DNA of 64,000 nt from Calothrix sp. NIES-3974 (GTDB lineage: Bacteria; Cyanobacteriota; Cyanobacteriia; Cyanobacteriales; Nostocaceae): assembly GCF_002368395.1 (NCBI RefSeq), contig NZ_AP018254.1:2914001-2978000 (forward strand). The letters run 5' to 3'. Every line of letters starts with the position of its first letter. Within the stretch, counting starts at the first letter, position 1. A program made the position numbers and the translations under genes. This document shows, in pieces, positions 50,416-59,875 of the stretch. The notes beneath the pieces are model-generated. The model worked only from the letters and a program-made list of their open reading frames with translations, made no database searches and was not told where the DNA came from.

Positions 50416-50679
50416 CTAGAGATACCTTTGCAGAATTTTGTCCAGTTGAGATACGGATGTACGAGGAGATGGGCGGGGTATCATTTGCATCTGTTGAGGA
50501 TTGTCTGGATTGACGATAAATAATACAGGTATCTCGTATTGATACATTTGAAACCAATCATCTTGAGTGGTAATATCACGTATTTCTAAGTCAATTTTGA
50601 TAGTTTGAATTTGCGTGAGTTTTTCCTGTAATCCTTCACACAAATGGCATCCAGGTTTACTGTAGAGAATTAGGTGCAT
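50416..50679 (-). CDS. Glutaredoxin-family thiol protein
   Basis: 87 residues with a thioredoxin-fold start: MHLILYSKPGCHLCEGLQEKL has the redox CxxC (C11-H-L-C14). A DUF836-like pattern follows: LEIRDITTQDDWFQMYQYEIPVLFI (the cis-Pro in IPVLFI), then RPSPRTSVSQLDKILQRYL. It may reduce or deglutathionylate partners. Cytoplasmic, small. It lies 55 bases past the murE ribosome-binding region on the same strand, so co-transcription with murE is possible. Confidence 0.82.
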   Translation of the reverse strand: MHLILYSKPGCHLCEGLQEKLTQIQTIKIDLEIRDITTQDDWFQMYQYEIPVLFIVNPDNPQQMQMIPRPSPRTSVSQLDKILQRYL

Positions 50680-50892
50680 TTTTGGGGTTGTAAATGAGGG
50701 AGTGAGGAGTTGGTAATGGGGAATGGGGAATAGCCATTATCAAAGCTGGGTAATGTGCTGTCACCCTTTGACAGCATAATTCAAGAATACAGGATAAAGT
50801 CGTGAAAGCGGTTTTGAACAGACCTTTTAAAATTTAAATGATGTACCAATACGGTTTGGATCAGAAAATTCGTAAACCCAAAATAATCGTAG

Positions 50893-51011
50893 AGACGCGA
50901 TATATCGCGTCTCTCCAGAAATCACCTACCCCAACCCCTGATAATACCGATTCCAAAAACAGTTCGACTAGCAACACATCTAATAGAGACGTAATATATT
51001 ACGTCTCTACC
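50893..51011. repeat. Two small palindromic repeats between genes
   Basis: GTAGAGACGCGATATATCGC GTCTCTCC (from 50889) and TAGAGACGTAATATATTACG TCTCTACC (from 50984). Cores GCGATATATCGC and GTAATATATTAC differ but each is self-complementary. A 72-codon open frame across them is a by-product of the repeats. Confidence 0.65.
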
Positions 51012-51048
51012 AACAAAATTCATCTGTCGCATTCTTTTTTCCTATTCC

Positions 51049-53448
51049 CTAATTAGGATTAAACAAACTGTCCATAATTGCCTGAGATTGATTTGGACTG
51101 AGATTGACAGCACAGAGTAGACAGTCATGAATAATTTTACAAACTTGCCAATATTGCTGGATTGACTCGGATTCCTGGGGGGTAATTTGCCAATTGTAAC
51201 CGATTTGGCGATGTTGGATTAACTGCGATCGCAGTTCGTTTGTCCAGGTAATTCCGTGGGTTTGCCACCAGGTTTTGAGTTCAGACCGTTCGGCTTTGTT
51301 GTCGGGTAGTTGAGCAAGTAGCCGTTGGATGATTTGGTGGAGTTCGGGGTCAATTTGGGCTAATCCATCCAATTCTAATGCCATCCGCAGGGCAATAATC
51401 CTTTGGGAAAAGATTTCGGGGATAATAGTTTGACTTAGGGCTACAGCATGGCGTAGGGCCATATCTAAGCCGATTTCTAGACCTAAATCAACGGCAAATT
51501 TGGGTTCGATGGCTAAAGCTAGGGATTGATCTCCGGCTAGGGGATGGAAGGATGGTAAACTTAAGGTGTAGTAAAATGCCCTGATTGCCGTGGGATTTTC
51601 GCCTTGGCGCAGGGATTGGGCTTTGTTGTGAATCCATTGCAAATATTTACCTAGCTGGGGTGAGGAGTTACGCACGGTATACATTTGCTGCTGCATTAAC
51701 TCAAATAGATAATGCACTTGGGGTGACATGCCAGCAGTTAGCAATAAAACTTCACGCCATCGAGGTTCCCATAGATGGTTAACTAGGTTATTTAGGGCTT
51801 GTCGATCGGAATTGAGGGCAATTTCCCAGGCGGTGAAGTATTCTTGAAAGGTGAGGTGGGAAAAGGAATATATCCCCCGTCCCTGTTCCAGCAATAATCC
51901 ATGTTGGGATTCAATGGCTTTAATAATCCCTTGACAGTTAATTTCTAAGGCATTGGCATCAATGGGAGTTCCCTGAATTTCTTGGATCACATCCCCGATT
52001 GCTTGTTTGATTTGGCTTTCCCAAAAGAAATAATCCCCGTTGTTAAAGGTGACAGCTGCAATCCGACTGAGAATCCTAATTTTATCTTGCAGGGATAAAT
52101 TTTGATAGGTTTGGTCTCTGGTGATACCCCGTGTTTCATCCCATCGTACCAGTAATAAGTCTAAACCTTGTTTATACAGTTGGGCGCGAGCATTGGGAAA
52201 ATCACCTAATGAACTAAACACCAAACACATTAAATTTAACAGAATTGGGGTGGTGGCTAGTTCACGAATGGCATAATTTTCTGGTAATTCCAGTTTCTGG
52301 ATAAATTGTTCTGCTTTTTCACTGGCATTCTGAGGTGAGAGTTTACCAACCGAGTAAAACCATCTTTGGACAAAATTAAAAATTTGCGCTGGGGTTAAAT
52401 CGGCAATTTGGACGGCTGTAAAATTCTGGAATTGGTAAAGTTGAGCTGCAACTCGACAGGAAACAATCACCTGGGTTTTATAGTAGCGATCGCAAAATGT
52501 ACAAATTTCCCGTACGACCCAGTTGTTAGCATTTTTACCGACTTCATCTAATCCATCCAGTAAAATTACTGCTCGTCCCCAGATGAAAAAATTGTGCCAA
52601 TTCTCAGCAGATAAACCGGATTCGCTAAACTCCCGTTCAATAAATTCCAATAAACTAGTTGGGGTAATTGCTTCGGCAAACCGCTTCAAACTAATAAAAA
52701 TTGGTACACAATCAGCTTTAAAACTTCCCTGATTGCATTTGATGGCGATCGTTTGTAAAAATGTGGTTTTCCCCGCACCGGGTTTGCCTAACACCATTAA
52801 CCGAGGATGATTTTCCACCACCTCAATCCCATTCATGGGTAAACTGCGATCGCTGGCTAAAAGATGAGCATGGTTCGCGGTGGAGGGGGAATTATCCACC
52901 TGTACTTTCAGCCTTTCCCAACCTTGATGGTCATCTGTTTGAATAGTGGCTAAATTCAACCAGCGATGGCTGGAAACCTCTTCCACTATTCTTACATCCA
53001 CGTATAACTCATCCAAACTCAACGGACGAGCAACATCCAACAACCGTAACCACCCACATTGATGTTGGATTTTTTCTGTCAAAATCGACCGGACATGTTG
53101 TACTTGTGCATCCAGGATTTGGGTTGGATTTGCGGATATACCCATTGATTCTGTTCCGGAAATTGGTGGTAGGGGAATCACCGTACCACTACTAGAACCG
53201 TCGTCCTGCACTGATACATCACTGTCATCGTGGAGACGAATTTCCTCTGGTTCTAGCTCCAAAACAAAACAAATCTCATGAAAAACCTGCCGATCCACCG
53301 GTTTCCCAGAAAAAAACTTCCAAATCGGTTGACGGGTTTCTAACCCAACTTCTGCTGCTAAATATTCCTGCGTCCAACCTTTACGTTTAAAGGCTTGACG
53401 CGCTTTTCTAATCCCCTCTACAGATGCTTGCAGCGATCGCTTGGCCAT
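51049..53448 (-). CDS. NACHT-domain NTPase with N-terminal HTH (bacterial NLR-like)
   Basis: About 799 residues from the ATG at 53448 (MAKRSLQASVEGIRKARQAF); an upstream ATG would add 43 residues that do not look like domain sequence. Residues 1-72: helix-turn-helix (KRKGWTQEYLAAEVGLETRQPIWKFFSG). Then NACHT: Walker A MVLGKPGAGKTTFLQTIA (about residue 195), Walker B AVILLDGLDEVGKN, IVSCRVAAQLYQF, LCLVF, and SFSHLTFQEYFTAWEI. The C-terminal half is helical with no WD40 or TPR. This is the STAND/NACHT architecture of proteins linked to anti-phage defence. Neighbouring genes do not form a recognisable defence cluster. It could also be a regulatory STAND protein. Confidence 0.87.
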   Translation of the reverse strand: MAKRSLQASVEGIRKARQAFKRKGWTQEYLAAEVGLETRQPIWKFFSGKPVDRQVFHEICFVLELEPEEIRLHDDSDVSVQDDGSSSGTVIPLPPISGTESMGISANPTQILDAQVQHVRSILTEKIQHQCGWLRLLDVARPLSLDELYVDVRIVEEVSSHRWLNLATIQTDDHQGWERLKVQVDNSPSTANHAHLLASDRSLPMNGIEVVENHPRLMVLGKPGAGKTTFLQTIAIKCNQGSFKADCVPIFISLKRFAEAITPTSLLEFIEREFSESGLSAENWHNFFIWGRAVILLDGLDEVGKNANNWVVREICTFCDRYYKTQVIVSCRVAAQLYQFQNFTAVQIADLTPAQIFNFVQRWFYSVGKLSPQNASEKAEQFIQKLELPENYAIRELATTPILLNLMCLVFSSLGDFPNARAQLYKQGLDLLLVRWDETRGITRDQTYQNLSLQDKIRILSRIAAVTFNNGDYFFWESQIKQAIGDVIQEIQGTPIDANALEINCQGIIKAIESQHGLLLEQGRGIYSFSHLTFQEYFTAWEIALNSDRQALNNLVNHLWEPRWREVLLLTAGMSPQVHYLFELMQQQMYTVRNSSPQLGKYLQWIHNKAQSLRQGENPTAIRAFYYTLSLPSFHPLAGDQSLALAIEPKFAVDLGLEIGLDMALRHAVALSQTIIPEIFSQRIIALRMALELDGLAQIDPELHQIIQRLLAQLPDNKAERSELKTWWQTHGITWTNELRSQLIQHRQIGYNWQITPQESESIQQYWQVCKIIHDCLLCAVNLSPNQSQAIMDSLFNPN

Positions 53449-53577
53449 ACTCAATACACAATTTTGTGACGTAAAATACTTATTTTCTGCCGAGATATAC
53501 CGACGAAATTCTTGGCAAATGTATAGATTTTTTTGATTATTGGGGAAAAATTTCTGATGTTTTTCGACCTCATTCAA

Positions 53578-54291
53578 TCACTTATATAATATCCTTTTCC
53601 AGAGATTTTCCGCGTAAATACTGAATTTGCTATTCTTCACACACATCCCAAACAAAGTATACAGAAAACAGCTGTATGGGAAAACACGAACGCAATCTTA
53701 ATCGAATCAAAATATGAACAGTACATCAAGCAAAGGGACGTAGCCAGTCAGCTACGGATATTGTGAATGTCTGCCACATGTCTCTAGCGCTTACTTTTTT
53801 TGATTTTTTTTTCAAAAGACCTACCACTTTTTCCAAAGCTATGTTATATTTAGGGAAATCCAAAATGTTAAAATCCAAAATCCAGTAGAGGCGTTACTTG
53901 TAGCGCCTCTATTCATTTGTGTACCAAAAAACTGGATCTAGAGCAAGGTCTTTGTCGGACGGTTTTATGTATGTTAGATTAATAGAATAATTAGGGTATT
54001 AAATGTTAGGTTAGGTAATGTCCGGTAGGCATCAGCCTGTAATTCCAACTGAAACCAATAATCTTTACCTCCCACTGGGCGATCGCTAACTAAATTAGCC
54101 TTTGGCTTCATCAAAAAAACCAAAGGCTAACTGCTAACTTAAGAGATATTTGTTTGCCAGCAAACACTCACTGACAAAAACTATGGTTAAAATTAGCTAA
54201 ACCAACACATCAACACCGTAAACAAGACAAAATTGGAAAATAATGTGAAATAACTGGGATTAACTGAAAAATCAAGTTAGTATATATGACT
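53578..54291. other. Intergenic region with palindromes, no gene recognised
   Basis: About 710 bases. Seen: GGGACGTAGCCAGTCAGCTACGG (53737-53759), AGAGGCGTTACTTGTAGCGCCTCT (53887-53910), and an 11-bp hairpin TTAGCCTTTGG / CCAAAGGCTAA (54095-54105 with 54120-54130) whose loop has seven A residues. No gene or RNA family recognised. Confidence 0.5.
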
Positions 54292-54765
54292 CTAGTGCAG
54301 GGCTTTGGCGAATAAACGCGGACGAGTCTCTAGCTGCTTACACAGACGTAGCTCAGTCCCCGTCTTATTCCATTCTACCTGGTCGAAAATATGGTGAAGA
54401 ATACACAAGCCACGGCCATGTTCTGACTCTTCCGGTGGTAGCAGTTGATCAGATGACTCGCGATCGCATTCAATATCGGGACTAAAACCATTACCTTGGT
54501 CGGAAATAATCCACCAATATTGATTGTCAACCAAAGAAAATCTCACAACTACCTTTTTACCGGGGTCGAGGTTATTACCGTGCTTGGCTGCATTTACGAG
54601 CGCTTCTTGCAACCCTAAACGCAGTTCAGCCTGTAATTTCTTCGGAATATCGGTTAGTAGTAAATCGAGAATCGGACAAAGATACAGTGTAGAGGCGAAA
54701 CTTATAGTGCCCCAATTGCGTCCAACAGGACGAAACGAAATAGTAATCACTTCAGAAAACCCCAT
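54292..54765 (-). CDS. Anti-sigma-factor-type ATPase (HATPase_c, RsbW-like)
   Basis: 157 residues. A single HATPase domain: N-box LQEALVNAAKHGNNL, G1 ISDQGNGFSPD, G2 SEHGRGLCILHHIFDQVEW, lacking any H-box or receiver. This is the pattern of RsbW/SpoIIAB-type Ser kinases that bind sigma factors or phosphorylate anti-sigma antagonists. The end of the N-terminal half has VGRNWGTISFASTLYLCPILDLLLTDIPKKLQAE. No antagonist (STAS) gene is adjacent. Role in partner switching is inferred. Confidence 0.85.
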   Translation of the reverse strand: MGFSEVITISFRPVGRNWGTISFASTLYLCPILDLLLTDIPKKLQAELRLGLQEALVNAAKHGNNLDPGKKVVVRFSLVDNQYWWIISDQGNGFSPDIECDRESSDQLLPPEESEHGRGLCILHHIFDQVEWNKTGTELRLCKQLETRPRLFAKALH

Positions 54766-55132
54766 AGCTTTCAGAGTTAGCGAGACATCAGTTTGCTGTC
54801 ACAGGCACCCTGATTCAGGTTGAGGTGGTCATATTGCCTTCAAACTTTACGTCTTTACAACTAAGTTTTGAAAATGCTAGGGCACATCTAGAGCAAAGGA
54901 TGAAATGAAATTGTGGGGTTGAAAAAAGTAGAGTTTGATGTTAATAGGCAGCAAGTATTTTACTTAGCCGAGAAAAAATCCCAAGAGGTTGGAAATCATC
55001 GAAATCTAACTTGTTTTCAATGGGGACAATCCAATTCATCAACTGTTTAGATGATGCAACTTGAATTTCTTTAACCAAAATCAATTATATTTTTAGCTTA
55101 ATTCAAGTTTAGCATTTTTACTATGCACTACG
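54766..55132. other. Intergenic, nothing recognised
   Basis: About 370 bases between two minus-strand genes. No repeat family member, RNA or terminator was recognised. Confidence 0.45.
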
Positions 55133-56557
55133 CTACAAATCGGAAATTCGAGTTTTTGTGAAGGAATGTTTTCCTCCTGACAAATGTGATAACACAAGAA
55201 ATGCCGCAACTTCCACATGTCCGGTTTGGGGGAAGAAATCTGCTGGCTGAACTCGCGTTAACCTATATATTCCATCTTGACAGAGTAATTTTAAATCGCG
55301 TGCCAAGGTGGCAACTTTACAACTGACATAGACAATTTGTTGCGGTTTATAATCTAATAGGGCATCAATGACGGCGCGATCGCATCCTTTACGGGGTGGG
55401 TCAAGTACAACAATATCTGGTCGGATTGATAATTCTGTTAATAACCTTTCCACCGTCCCAACATGAAAAGTGACGTTTTCAATGTTATTGCATTGGGCAT
55501 TTAATTGCGCTTGCATCACTGCTTGTGGCTGTACTTCTATCCCAATCGCCTCCTTGACAAATTTCGCCAGTGGCAAAGTCATCGTCCCAATGCCACAATA
55601 GGCATCAAGTAGTGTTTCCTCTCCTTGTAGACTTAATTGCGCTTGAATTTGTTGCACGAGTGCCTCAGCCGTTTCTGTATAAACCTGAAAAAATGTCTCT
55701 GCACGAACTTGAAATTCTAATCCGGCAAATCTTTCCCTTAAGAAAGGTTGACCCGCAAGTAAACGGGTCTCATCCCCAAAGATAGTATTTGTACGTTCGC
55801 TATTCCGGTTTAACATCACTCCTACTAATGGGGGATAGCGGTCTAACCACTCTTGTGCTATGCACCCAACATCTGGTATATTCCACTCTTTTGTTACGAG
55901 AGTGACCAATATTTCTCCTGTGCGGCGACCTATACGTAAACATAAATGGCGAATCAGTCCAGAATGGGTCTTTTCATCGTAAGTTGGCCAACCCAAGTTT
56001 TGTATATCTTGCTTCATCTCCCGCAATAGAGGGTTTAAGCGTTGATCTTGAACTGGACATTGATTGAGATTGACAATTTGATGGCTACCTTTTTGGTAGT
56101 AACCAGCAATTAACTTTCCGGTGGCAGAACGTCCCACAGGATAGGTAACTTTGTTGCGATAATTAAACCCATCCTCACCAGCTAGTACCGGATCGACGGG
56201 TGGAGAAACAAAACCACCAATCCGCTCCAGAGCTTGGATGACTTGATTCCGTTTGGCAGCCAATTGGAATTGATAATCTACATGTTGCCACTGACAGCCA
56301 CCACATTTATCGGCGACAATACAGAGGGGGCGAATGCGGTGAGGAGAAGATTGTAACAATTCTTTAATTTTAGCCCGGGCAAAACTCGGTTTGACAAAAA
56401 CCAATCGAGCGAAAATGCGATCGCCTGGAACCGTGTCGGGGACAAATACAACCCGATGATTACCATTTTCATCCTGCCATTTACCGACACCATCACCGGT
56501 ATCAGTGAGGTCAGTAATTTCCAGTTCGATTAATTCGCCTTGTTGCCACTTTGCCAT
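55133..56557 (-). CDS. rlmD: 23S rRNA (uracil-C5)-methyltransferase RlmD-type
   Basis: 474 residues. N-terminal TRAM domain (KWQQGELIELEITDLTDTGDGVGKW...RIFARLVFVKPSFARAKIKELL), then an iron-sulfur cluster motif (RPLCIVADKCGGCQWQHV plus NQCPVQ), a central domain, and a C-terminal SAM-binding methyltransferase: LLDAYCGIGTMTLPLAKFVKEAIGIEV, VVLDPPRKGCDRAVIDAL and the catalytic Cys in IVYVSCKVATLARDLKLL. It should methylate a uracil in 23S rRNA (U1939 in E. coli) or a tRNA uracil, since RlmD/RumA and TrmA-like members look alike. The four-Cys cluster and TRAM domain favour RlmD. Cytoplasmic. Confidence 0.92.
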   Translation of the reverse strand: MAKWQQGELIELEITDLTDTGDGVGKWQDENGNHRVVFVPDTVPGDRIFARLVFVKPSFARAKIKELLQSSPHRIRPLCIVADKCGGCQWQHVDYQFQLAAKRNQVIQALERIGGFVSPPVDPVLAGEDGFNYRNKVTYPVGRSATGKLIAGYYQKGSHQIVNLNQCPVQDQRLNPLLREMKQDIQNLGWPTYDEKTHSGLIRHLCLRIGRRTGEILVTLVTKEWNIPDVGCIAQEWLDRYPPLVGVMLNRNSERTNTIFGDETRLLAGQPFLRERFAGLEFQVRAETFFQVYTETAEALVQQIQAQLSLQGEETLLDAYCGIGTMTLPLAKFVKEAIGIEVQPQAVMQAQLNAQCNNIENVTFHVGTVERLLTELSIRPDIVVLDPPRKGCDRAVIDALLDYKPQQIVYVSCKVATLARDLKLLCQDGIYRLTRVQPADFFPQTGHVEVAAFLVLSHLSGGKHSFTKTRISDL

Positions 56558-56848
56558 TGTCTTTGGAGAAAGTTAGGAGTATTCTGGGGTGTGTGATTTT
56601 GCTATGCCACTCAAACACAACTTGCGACAAAGGCATAGAAACGGATATTTTTGTCTTCTGAGTTGATATTACCCGAAAATGAGGCATAAGTTTTTTTGCT
56701 GTGATTGAGAGTTGCTAAGAAACTTGAAAATTTTTGTACAAAGTGATTGATTGAAGCCCCAGAAAGCAGAAATAATTAAGAGTAAAATTATTCCCTATTT
56801 CCTGTTCTCCATTCCCAAAAACTAATTAGCATTATTGTACTTTTACCT

Positions 56849-57679
56849 ATGTCTCGCCCACTTTTCTCCGTAAAAATATTACTTTACCTGCTGTTAAGTA
56901 TTTATGGGATTGTAACTGTAATTCCCTTTTTATGGGCACTTTCAGCATCCTTTAAAACCTTAGCTGAAATTACCAGTGGTAGCCCTAATTTTATTCCCCA
57001 AAATTTTACCCTAGACAACTATCGGCAAATATTCTTAGAAGAGCCATTATTTTGGCGGTGGTTATTTAACAGTGTAGTGATTGCAGTTAGTACTACCATT
57101 TTAAATTTAATATTTAATTCAATGGCAGGATATGCCCTAGCCAGATTAAAATTTTCCGGTCGGCAGTTAATTTTTTTCTTAATTATTGCAATTCTCGCTG
57201 TTCCCGTCCAAGTCACCCTAATTCCAAATTTTCTAATTCTTAAAACCTTGGGTTGGCTCAATTCCTATCAAGGAATGATAATTCCTTTTATGGTAAATGC
57301 CACATTTATTTTTATGATGCGGCAATTCTTTATTAACTTTCCTCGTGAACTAGAAGAAGCTGCGGCTTTAGACGGATTAAATCCATTACAGATATTTCGT
57401 CATATTGTTTTACCTCTAGCAAAACCAGCCCTTGCAGCTCAAGCCATTTTTATTTTTATGAGTAGTTGGAATAACTTTTTATTACCAATAGTAATTTTAT
57501 TTGACCCAGAAATGTTTACCTTACCCCTGGGATTAAATAGCTTTAAAGGGCAATATATAAGTTACTGGAATTATATCATGGCAGCTTCAATGGTCTTTAC
57601 CTTACCAGCTTTAGTTATCTATGCATTTTTCAACCGTTATTTTATTGAAGGTGTCACTTTCACTGGTGGGAAAGGATGA
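56849..57679 (+). CDS. Carbohydrate ABC transporter permease (MalG type)
   Basis: 276 residues, about six membrane helices. N-terminal SVKILLYLLLSIYGIVTVIPFLWALSASFK, then LFNSVVIAVSTTILNLIFNSMAGYALARLKFSG, LIFFLIIAILAVPVQVTLIPNFLILKTLGW, and the EAA loop that contacts the ATPase: ELEEAAALDGLNPLQIFRHIVLPLAKPALAAQAIFIFMSSWNNFLLP. This is the second permease of a sugar importer (MalG/GgtD-like). No partner permease, binding protein or ATPase gene lies beside it, so the complete transporter must be encoded elsewhere. Substrate unknown; glucosylglycerol or disaccharides are possible in cyanobacteria. Confidence 0.9.
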   Translation: MSRPLFSVKILLYLLLSIYGIVTVIPFLWALSASFKTLAEITSGSPNFIPQNFTLDNYRQIFLEEPLFWRWLFNSVVIAVSTTILNLIFNSMAGYALARLKFSGRQLIFFLIIAILAVPVQVTLIPNFLILKTLGWLNSYQGMIIPFMVNATFIFMMRQFFINFPRELEEAAALDGLNPLQIFRHIVLPLAKPALAAQAIFIFMSSWNNFLLPIVILFDPEMFTLPLGLNSFKGQYISYWNYIMAASMVFTLPALVIYAFFNRYFIEGVTFTGGKG

Positions 57680-58029
57680 GGGGATTTTTGATTTTGGATT
57701 TTAGATTTTGGATTACTTTAACGTGAATACTCCTAGGTCGTAGCGAGCTACGACGGATTATAAACGCTACAAACCCTGTGAATCAATGATTTTGAAAGTT
57801 AAGCTTCAAAGTAACCTCATCCATTAGTTGAGAACAAACTCAATAACTGACTGATTCCAGGTTTAATGATTTTATTCTCAACATCCTAGGAGGTTTTTAG
57901 AAACTTCTATTTTCTATAAATGATACTGGTACTAGACAAGAATTTCAGGCTTTATAACTCATCAAAATCACGTTACTTTGTACAAATTACGTACGCGAAG
58001 CGTTGCCATAGTCCATTACGAATTACAAA
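57680..58029. other. Intergenic region occupied by a MITE
   Basis: Besides an AAAATC-type heptamer tract (57688-57712), the region is nearly filled by the MITE 57720-57974. No gene recognised. Confidence 0.6.
57720..57974. mobile_element. MITE, AACGTGA TIR family (copy 2, inverted interior)
   Basis: Ends AACGTGAATACTCCTAGGTC and TCATCAAAATCACGTT. On the minus strand the interior matches 12731-12961 (TTTATAAAGCCTGAAA, GTTGAGAATAAAATCATTAA, ACTAATGGATGAGGTTACTT). About 24 bases longer at the left, where a TCGTAGCGAGCTACGA palindrome is inserted (57735-57752). Confidence 0.8.
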
Positions 58030-58467
58030 TTACGAATTATTTTCATAATACATAAACATGACTGGAAGGTGAATGATATTTTTTGTAATGTGACTTAACC
58101 TATATTTTGCTTGTAAAGAACTTGGTAAGTGGTGATAATCTACTTCAACAAAACCACGATGAGTATAAAAATCAGCCAGCTTTTGTCCTAAACATTCTAA
58201 ATAAACAGGTTTTGTCGCAATTTCTAATAATTTCTGAATGAGTAACGTTGCCAAACCCTGTTGACGATACTTTTTGACAACGACTAAACTTCCTAATTCT
58301 TGTGCATCCGGAAATTCGCGTAACTGTCCACAGCCAATAATCCTTCCATCGAATTCGATGACTAAAAACTGCTGCGATCGCAATTGGGTCATATCTAGTT
58401 TTGCTGACAATACCAGTTTGCGGATTGTCCAAATTTCGGAAGCAGTTGCTGGACGAATTAAGACCAT
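58030..58467 (-). CDS. GNAT-family N-acetyltransferase
   Basis: 145 residues, a single GNAT domain. MVLIRPATASEIWTIRKLVLSAKLDMTQL, then FLVIEFDGRIIGCGQLREFPDAQELGSLVVVKKYRQQGLATLLIQKLLEIA (acetyl-CoA loop RQQGLA), then KPVYLECLGQKLADFYTHRGFVEVDYHHLPSSL. It transfers acetyl from acetyl-CoA to an unknown amine. The C-terminal extension (NIIHLPVMFMYYENNS) adds a hydrophobic tail. Similar small acetyltransferases are common in cyanobacteria. Transcribed alone; the upstream side has a palindrome cluster and heptamer tract. Confidence 0.88.
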   Translation of the reverse strand: MVLIRPATASEIWTIRKLVLSAKLDMTQLRSQQFLVIEFDGRIIGCGQLREFPDAQELGSLVVVKKYRQQGLATLLIQKLLEIATKPVYLECLGQKLADFYTHRGFVEVDYHHLPSSLQAKYRLSHITKNIIHLPVMFMYYENNS

Positions 58468-58502
58468 TTTAGATTTTGGATTTTGAATCGAAGGAGACGG
58501 GA

Positions 58503-58531
58503 GTAGAGACGACCCGACGGGTCGTCCCTAC
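58503..58531. repeat. Small palindromic repeat, near-perfect
   Basis: GTAGAGACGACCCGACGGGT then CGTCCCTAC, downstream of the AMIN-beta-lactamase gene and upstream of the GNAT gene. Confidence 0.75.
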
Positions 58532-58588
58532 TCCCTACTACCTATTCCCTAAAATTTTGCGAAACATGGAATAAATCCCATTAATAAT

Positions 58589-59875
58589 TTACCGACTAGT
58601 AACTTGAGTTTGATTCACATGACCGTAGAAAATTTGGGAAACTTGACGGACTAATTCCACACCCCGGTCATCCCAACGGGGTCTACGGACAAATATACCC
58701 GCTAAATAGCGTCTTCCGGAAGGGGTTTGGATAATTCCCGTGTCACCCACCAAAGCTGCTAAGGTTCCAGTTTTATGAGCAATCCTTGCACCGCTACCTA
58801 AACCAGATGGTAAATAACTTCGGTTACGGACACGATACATGATATCCAAAACCCGTGAACGACTGGAAGCTGTTAGTAACTGATTATTTGCAATTAATGC
58901 ACCCAATCGGACTAAATCCTTCGCACTGCTGGTATTAGTTCCACCAAAATCTCCTAACATATTGCGCATCACAGTATTTTGTAACCCCCAACTGCGAAAG
59001 CGTTGATTCAGTCGGTTTAACCCACCTAGTCGATCAATAATCATGTTCGTCGCGGTGTTATCGCTGACGGTCATCATCTGGGTTGCGGTTTCTAGCAAAC
59101 TAAACCTTGTTCCTACTGGTCGATATTGCATATTTCCCGAACCACCGGTGATCAAGTCACGACACATAGTCAGAGTTTCATTCAGTTTCACCCGTCCTGC
59201 ATCAATTTCTTGAAATAAAGCCACTAAAATGGGGAATTTGATTGTACTTGCAGCTGGGAAGATTTTTTCCCCGTTGTGGTCGATATAGTTACCTGTTTCC
59301 ATATCTAGGAAAAAGAACCCAGCATCAAGATGTTGATAACGGGATGAATTGAGTAGAGACCTGACCCGTGAACTGAGGGAAGTAATTTCACTACCAAGGG
59401 AAACAACTCCAGCAAAGGGTGAAATGCTTCCCACTGGAACTGGAATTTGTTCATCTGGGTTGGTGGGAATTGTGTTATTACCAGGTTGAATGGAGTTAAA
59501 ATTCACAATCCAGTGAGATGCGGAATCACCACGAATTGATAATCTATCAGCAGCAAGGGTGTAACCTGGTGCAAGTTCTACGACAAATCGAGTTGTTTGT
59601 GGGTTGGGTTGACCAACACGAATTTCTTTTATTTGAGGTGACGTAATAGAACGACGAACGGTTTGTCTATTTAAATTTGTTCCCGGTAAATCAACAACTA
59701 AACGGGTTGGATTTGCAATTAAAAATGCACGGGGTTGGGTTTTAGAAGTGGTGGTAATATGTATTTGGTTTTTTGCAGCATCAAAATTCCATGATTCTAA
59801 CTGTGCAGCATGAACAGGATTGGTAAGTAAGGTAATACCAACAACGCTAGGTATGACGACTGGACTTAATCTCAT
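58589..59875 (-). CDS. AMIN-domain protein with class A beta-lactamase-like serine hydrolase
   Basis: 428 residues with a signal peptide (MRLSPVVIPSVVGITLLTNPVHA). Residues 25-135: AMIN domain (LESWNFDAAKNQIHITTTSKTQPRAFLIANPTRLVVDLPGTNL), which usually targets proteins to the cell wall. Residues about 175-425: a class A beta-lactamase fold with SxxK (AASTIKFPIL), SDN (MTVSDNTATNMI) and KTG (IAHKTGTLAALVGDTGII); the GNMQYRPVGTRF region precedes the SDN. It is probably periplasmic and acts on the wall or on beta-lactams. No Glu166-type motif could be identified, so true resistance activity is uncertain. Confidence 0.88.
   Translation of the reverse strand: MRLSPVVIPSVVGITLLTNPVHAAQLESWNFDAAKNQIHITTTSKTQPRAFLIANPTRLVVDLPGTNLNRQTVRRSITSPQIKEIRVGQPNPQTTRFVVELAPGYTLAADRLSIRGDSASHWIVNFNSIQPGNNTIPTNPDEQIPVPVGSISPFAGVVSLGSEITSLSSRVRSLLNSSRYQHLDAGFFFLDMETGNYIDHNGEKIFPAASTIKFPILVALFQEIDAGRVKLNETLTMCRDLITGGSGNMQYRPVGTRFSLLETATQMMTVSDNTATNMIIDRLGGLNRLNQRFRSWGLQNTVMRNMLGDFGGTNTSSAKDLVRLGALIANNQLLTASSRSRVLDIMYRVRNRSYLPSGLGSGARIAHKTGTLAALVGDTGIIQTPSGRRYLAGIFVRRPRWDDRGVELVRQVSQIFYGHVNQTQVTSR

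Noticed and set aside
50838-51056. Plus-strand 72-codon frame MMYQYGLDQKIRKPK...
   Set aside because: Most of it translates two palindromic repeats (VETRYIASL and RDVIYYVST), so it is a by-product of repeats, not a gene.
54095-54130. Possible terminator or sRNA hairpin TTAGCCTTTGG/CCAAAGGCTAA
   Set aside because: The 11-bp stem is good but there is no T run after it on either strand and no promoter was seen, so only recorded as a palindrome.
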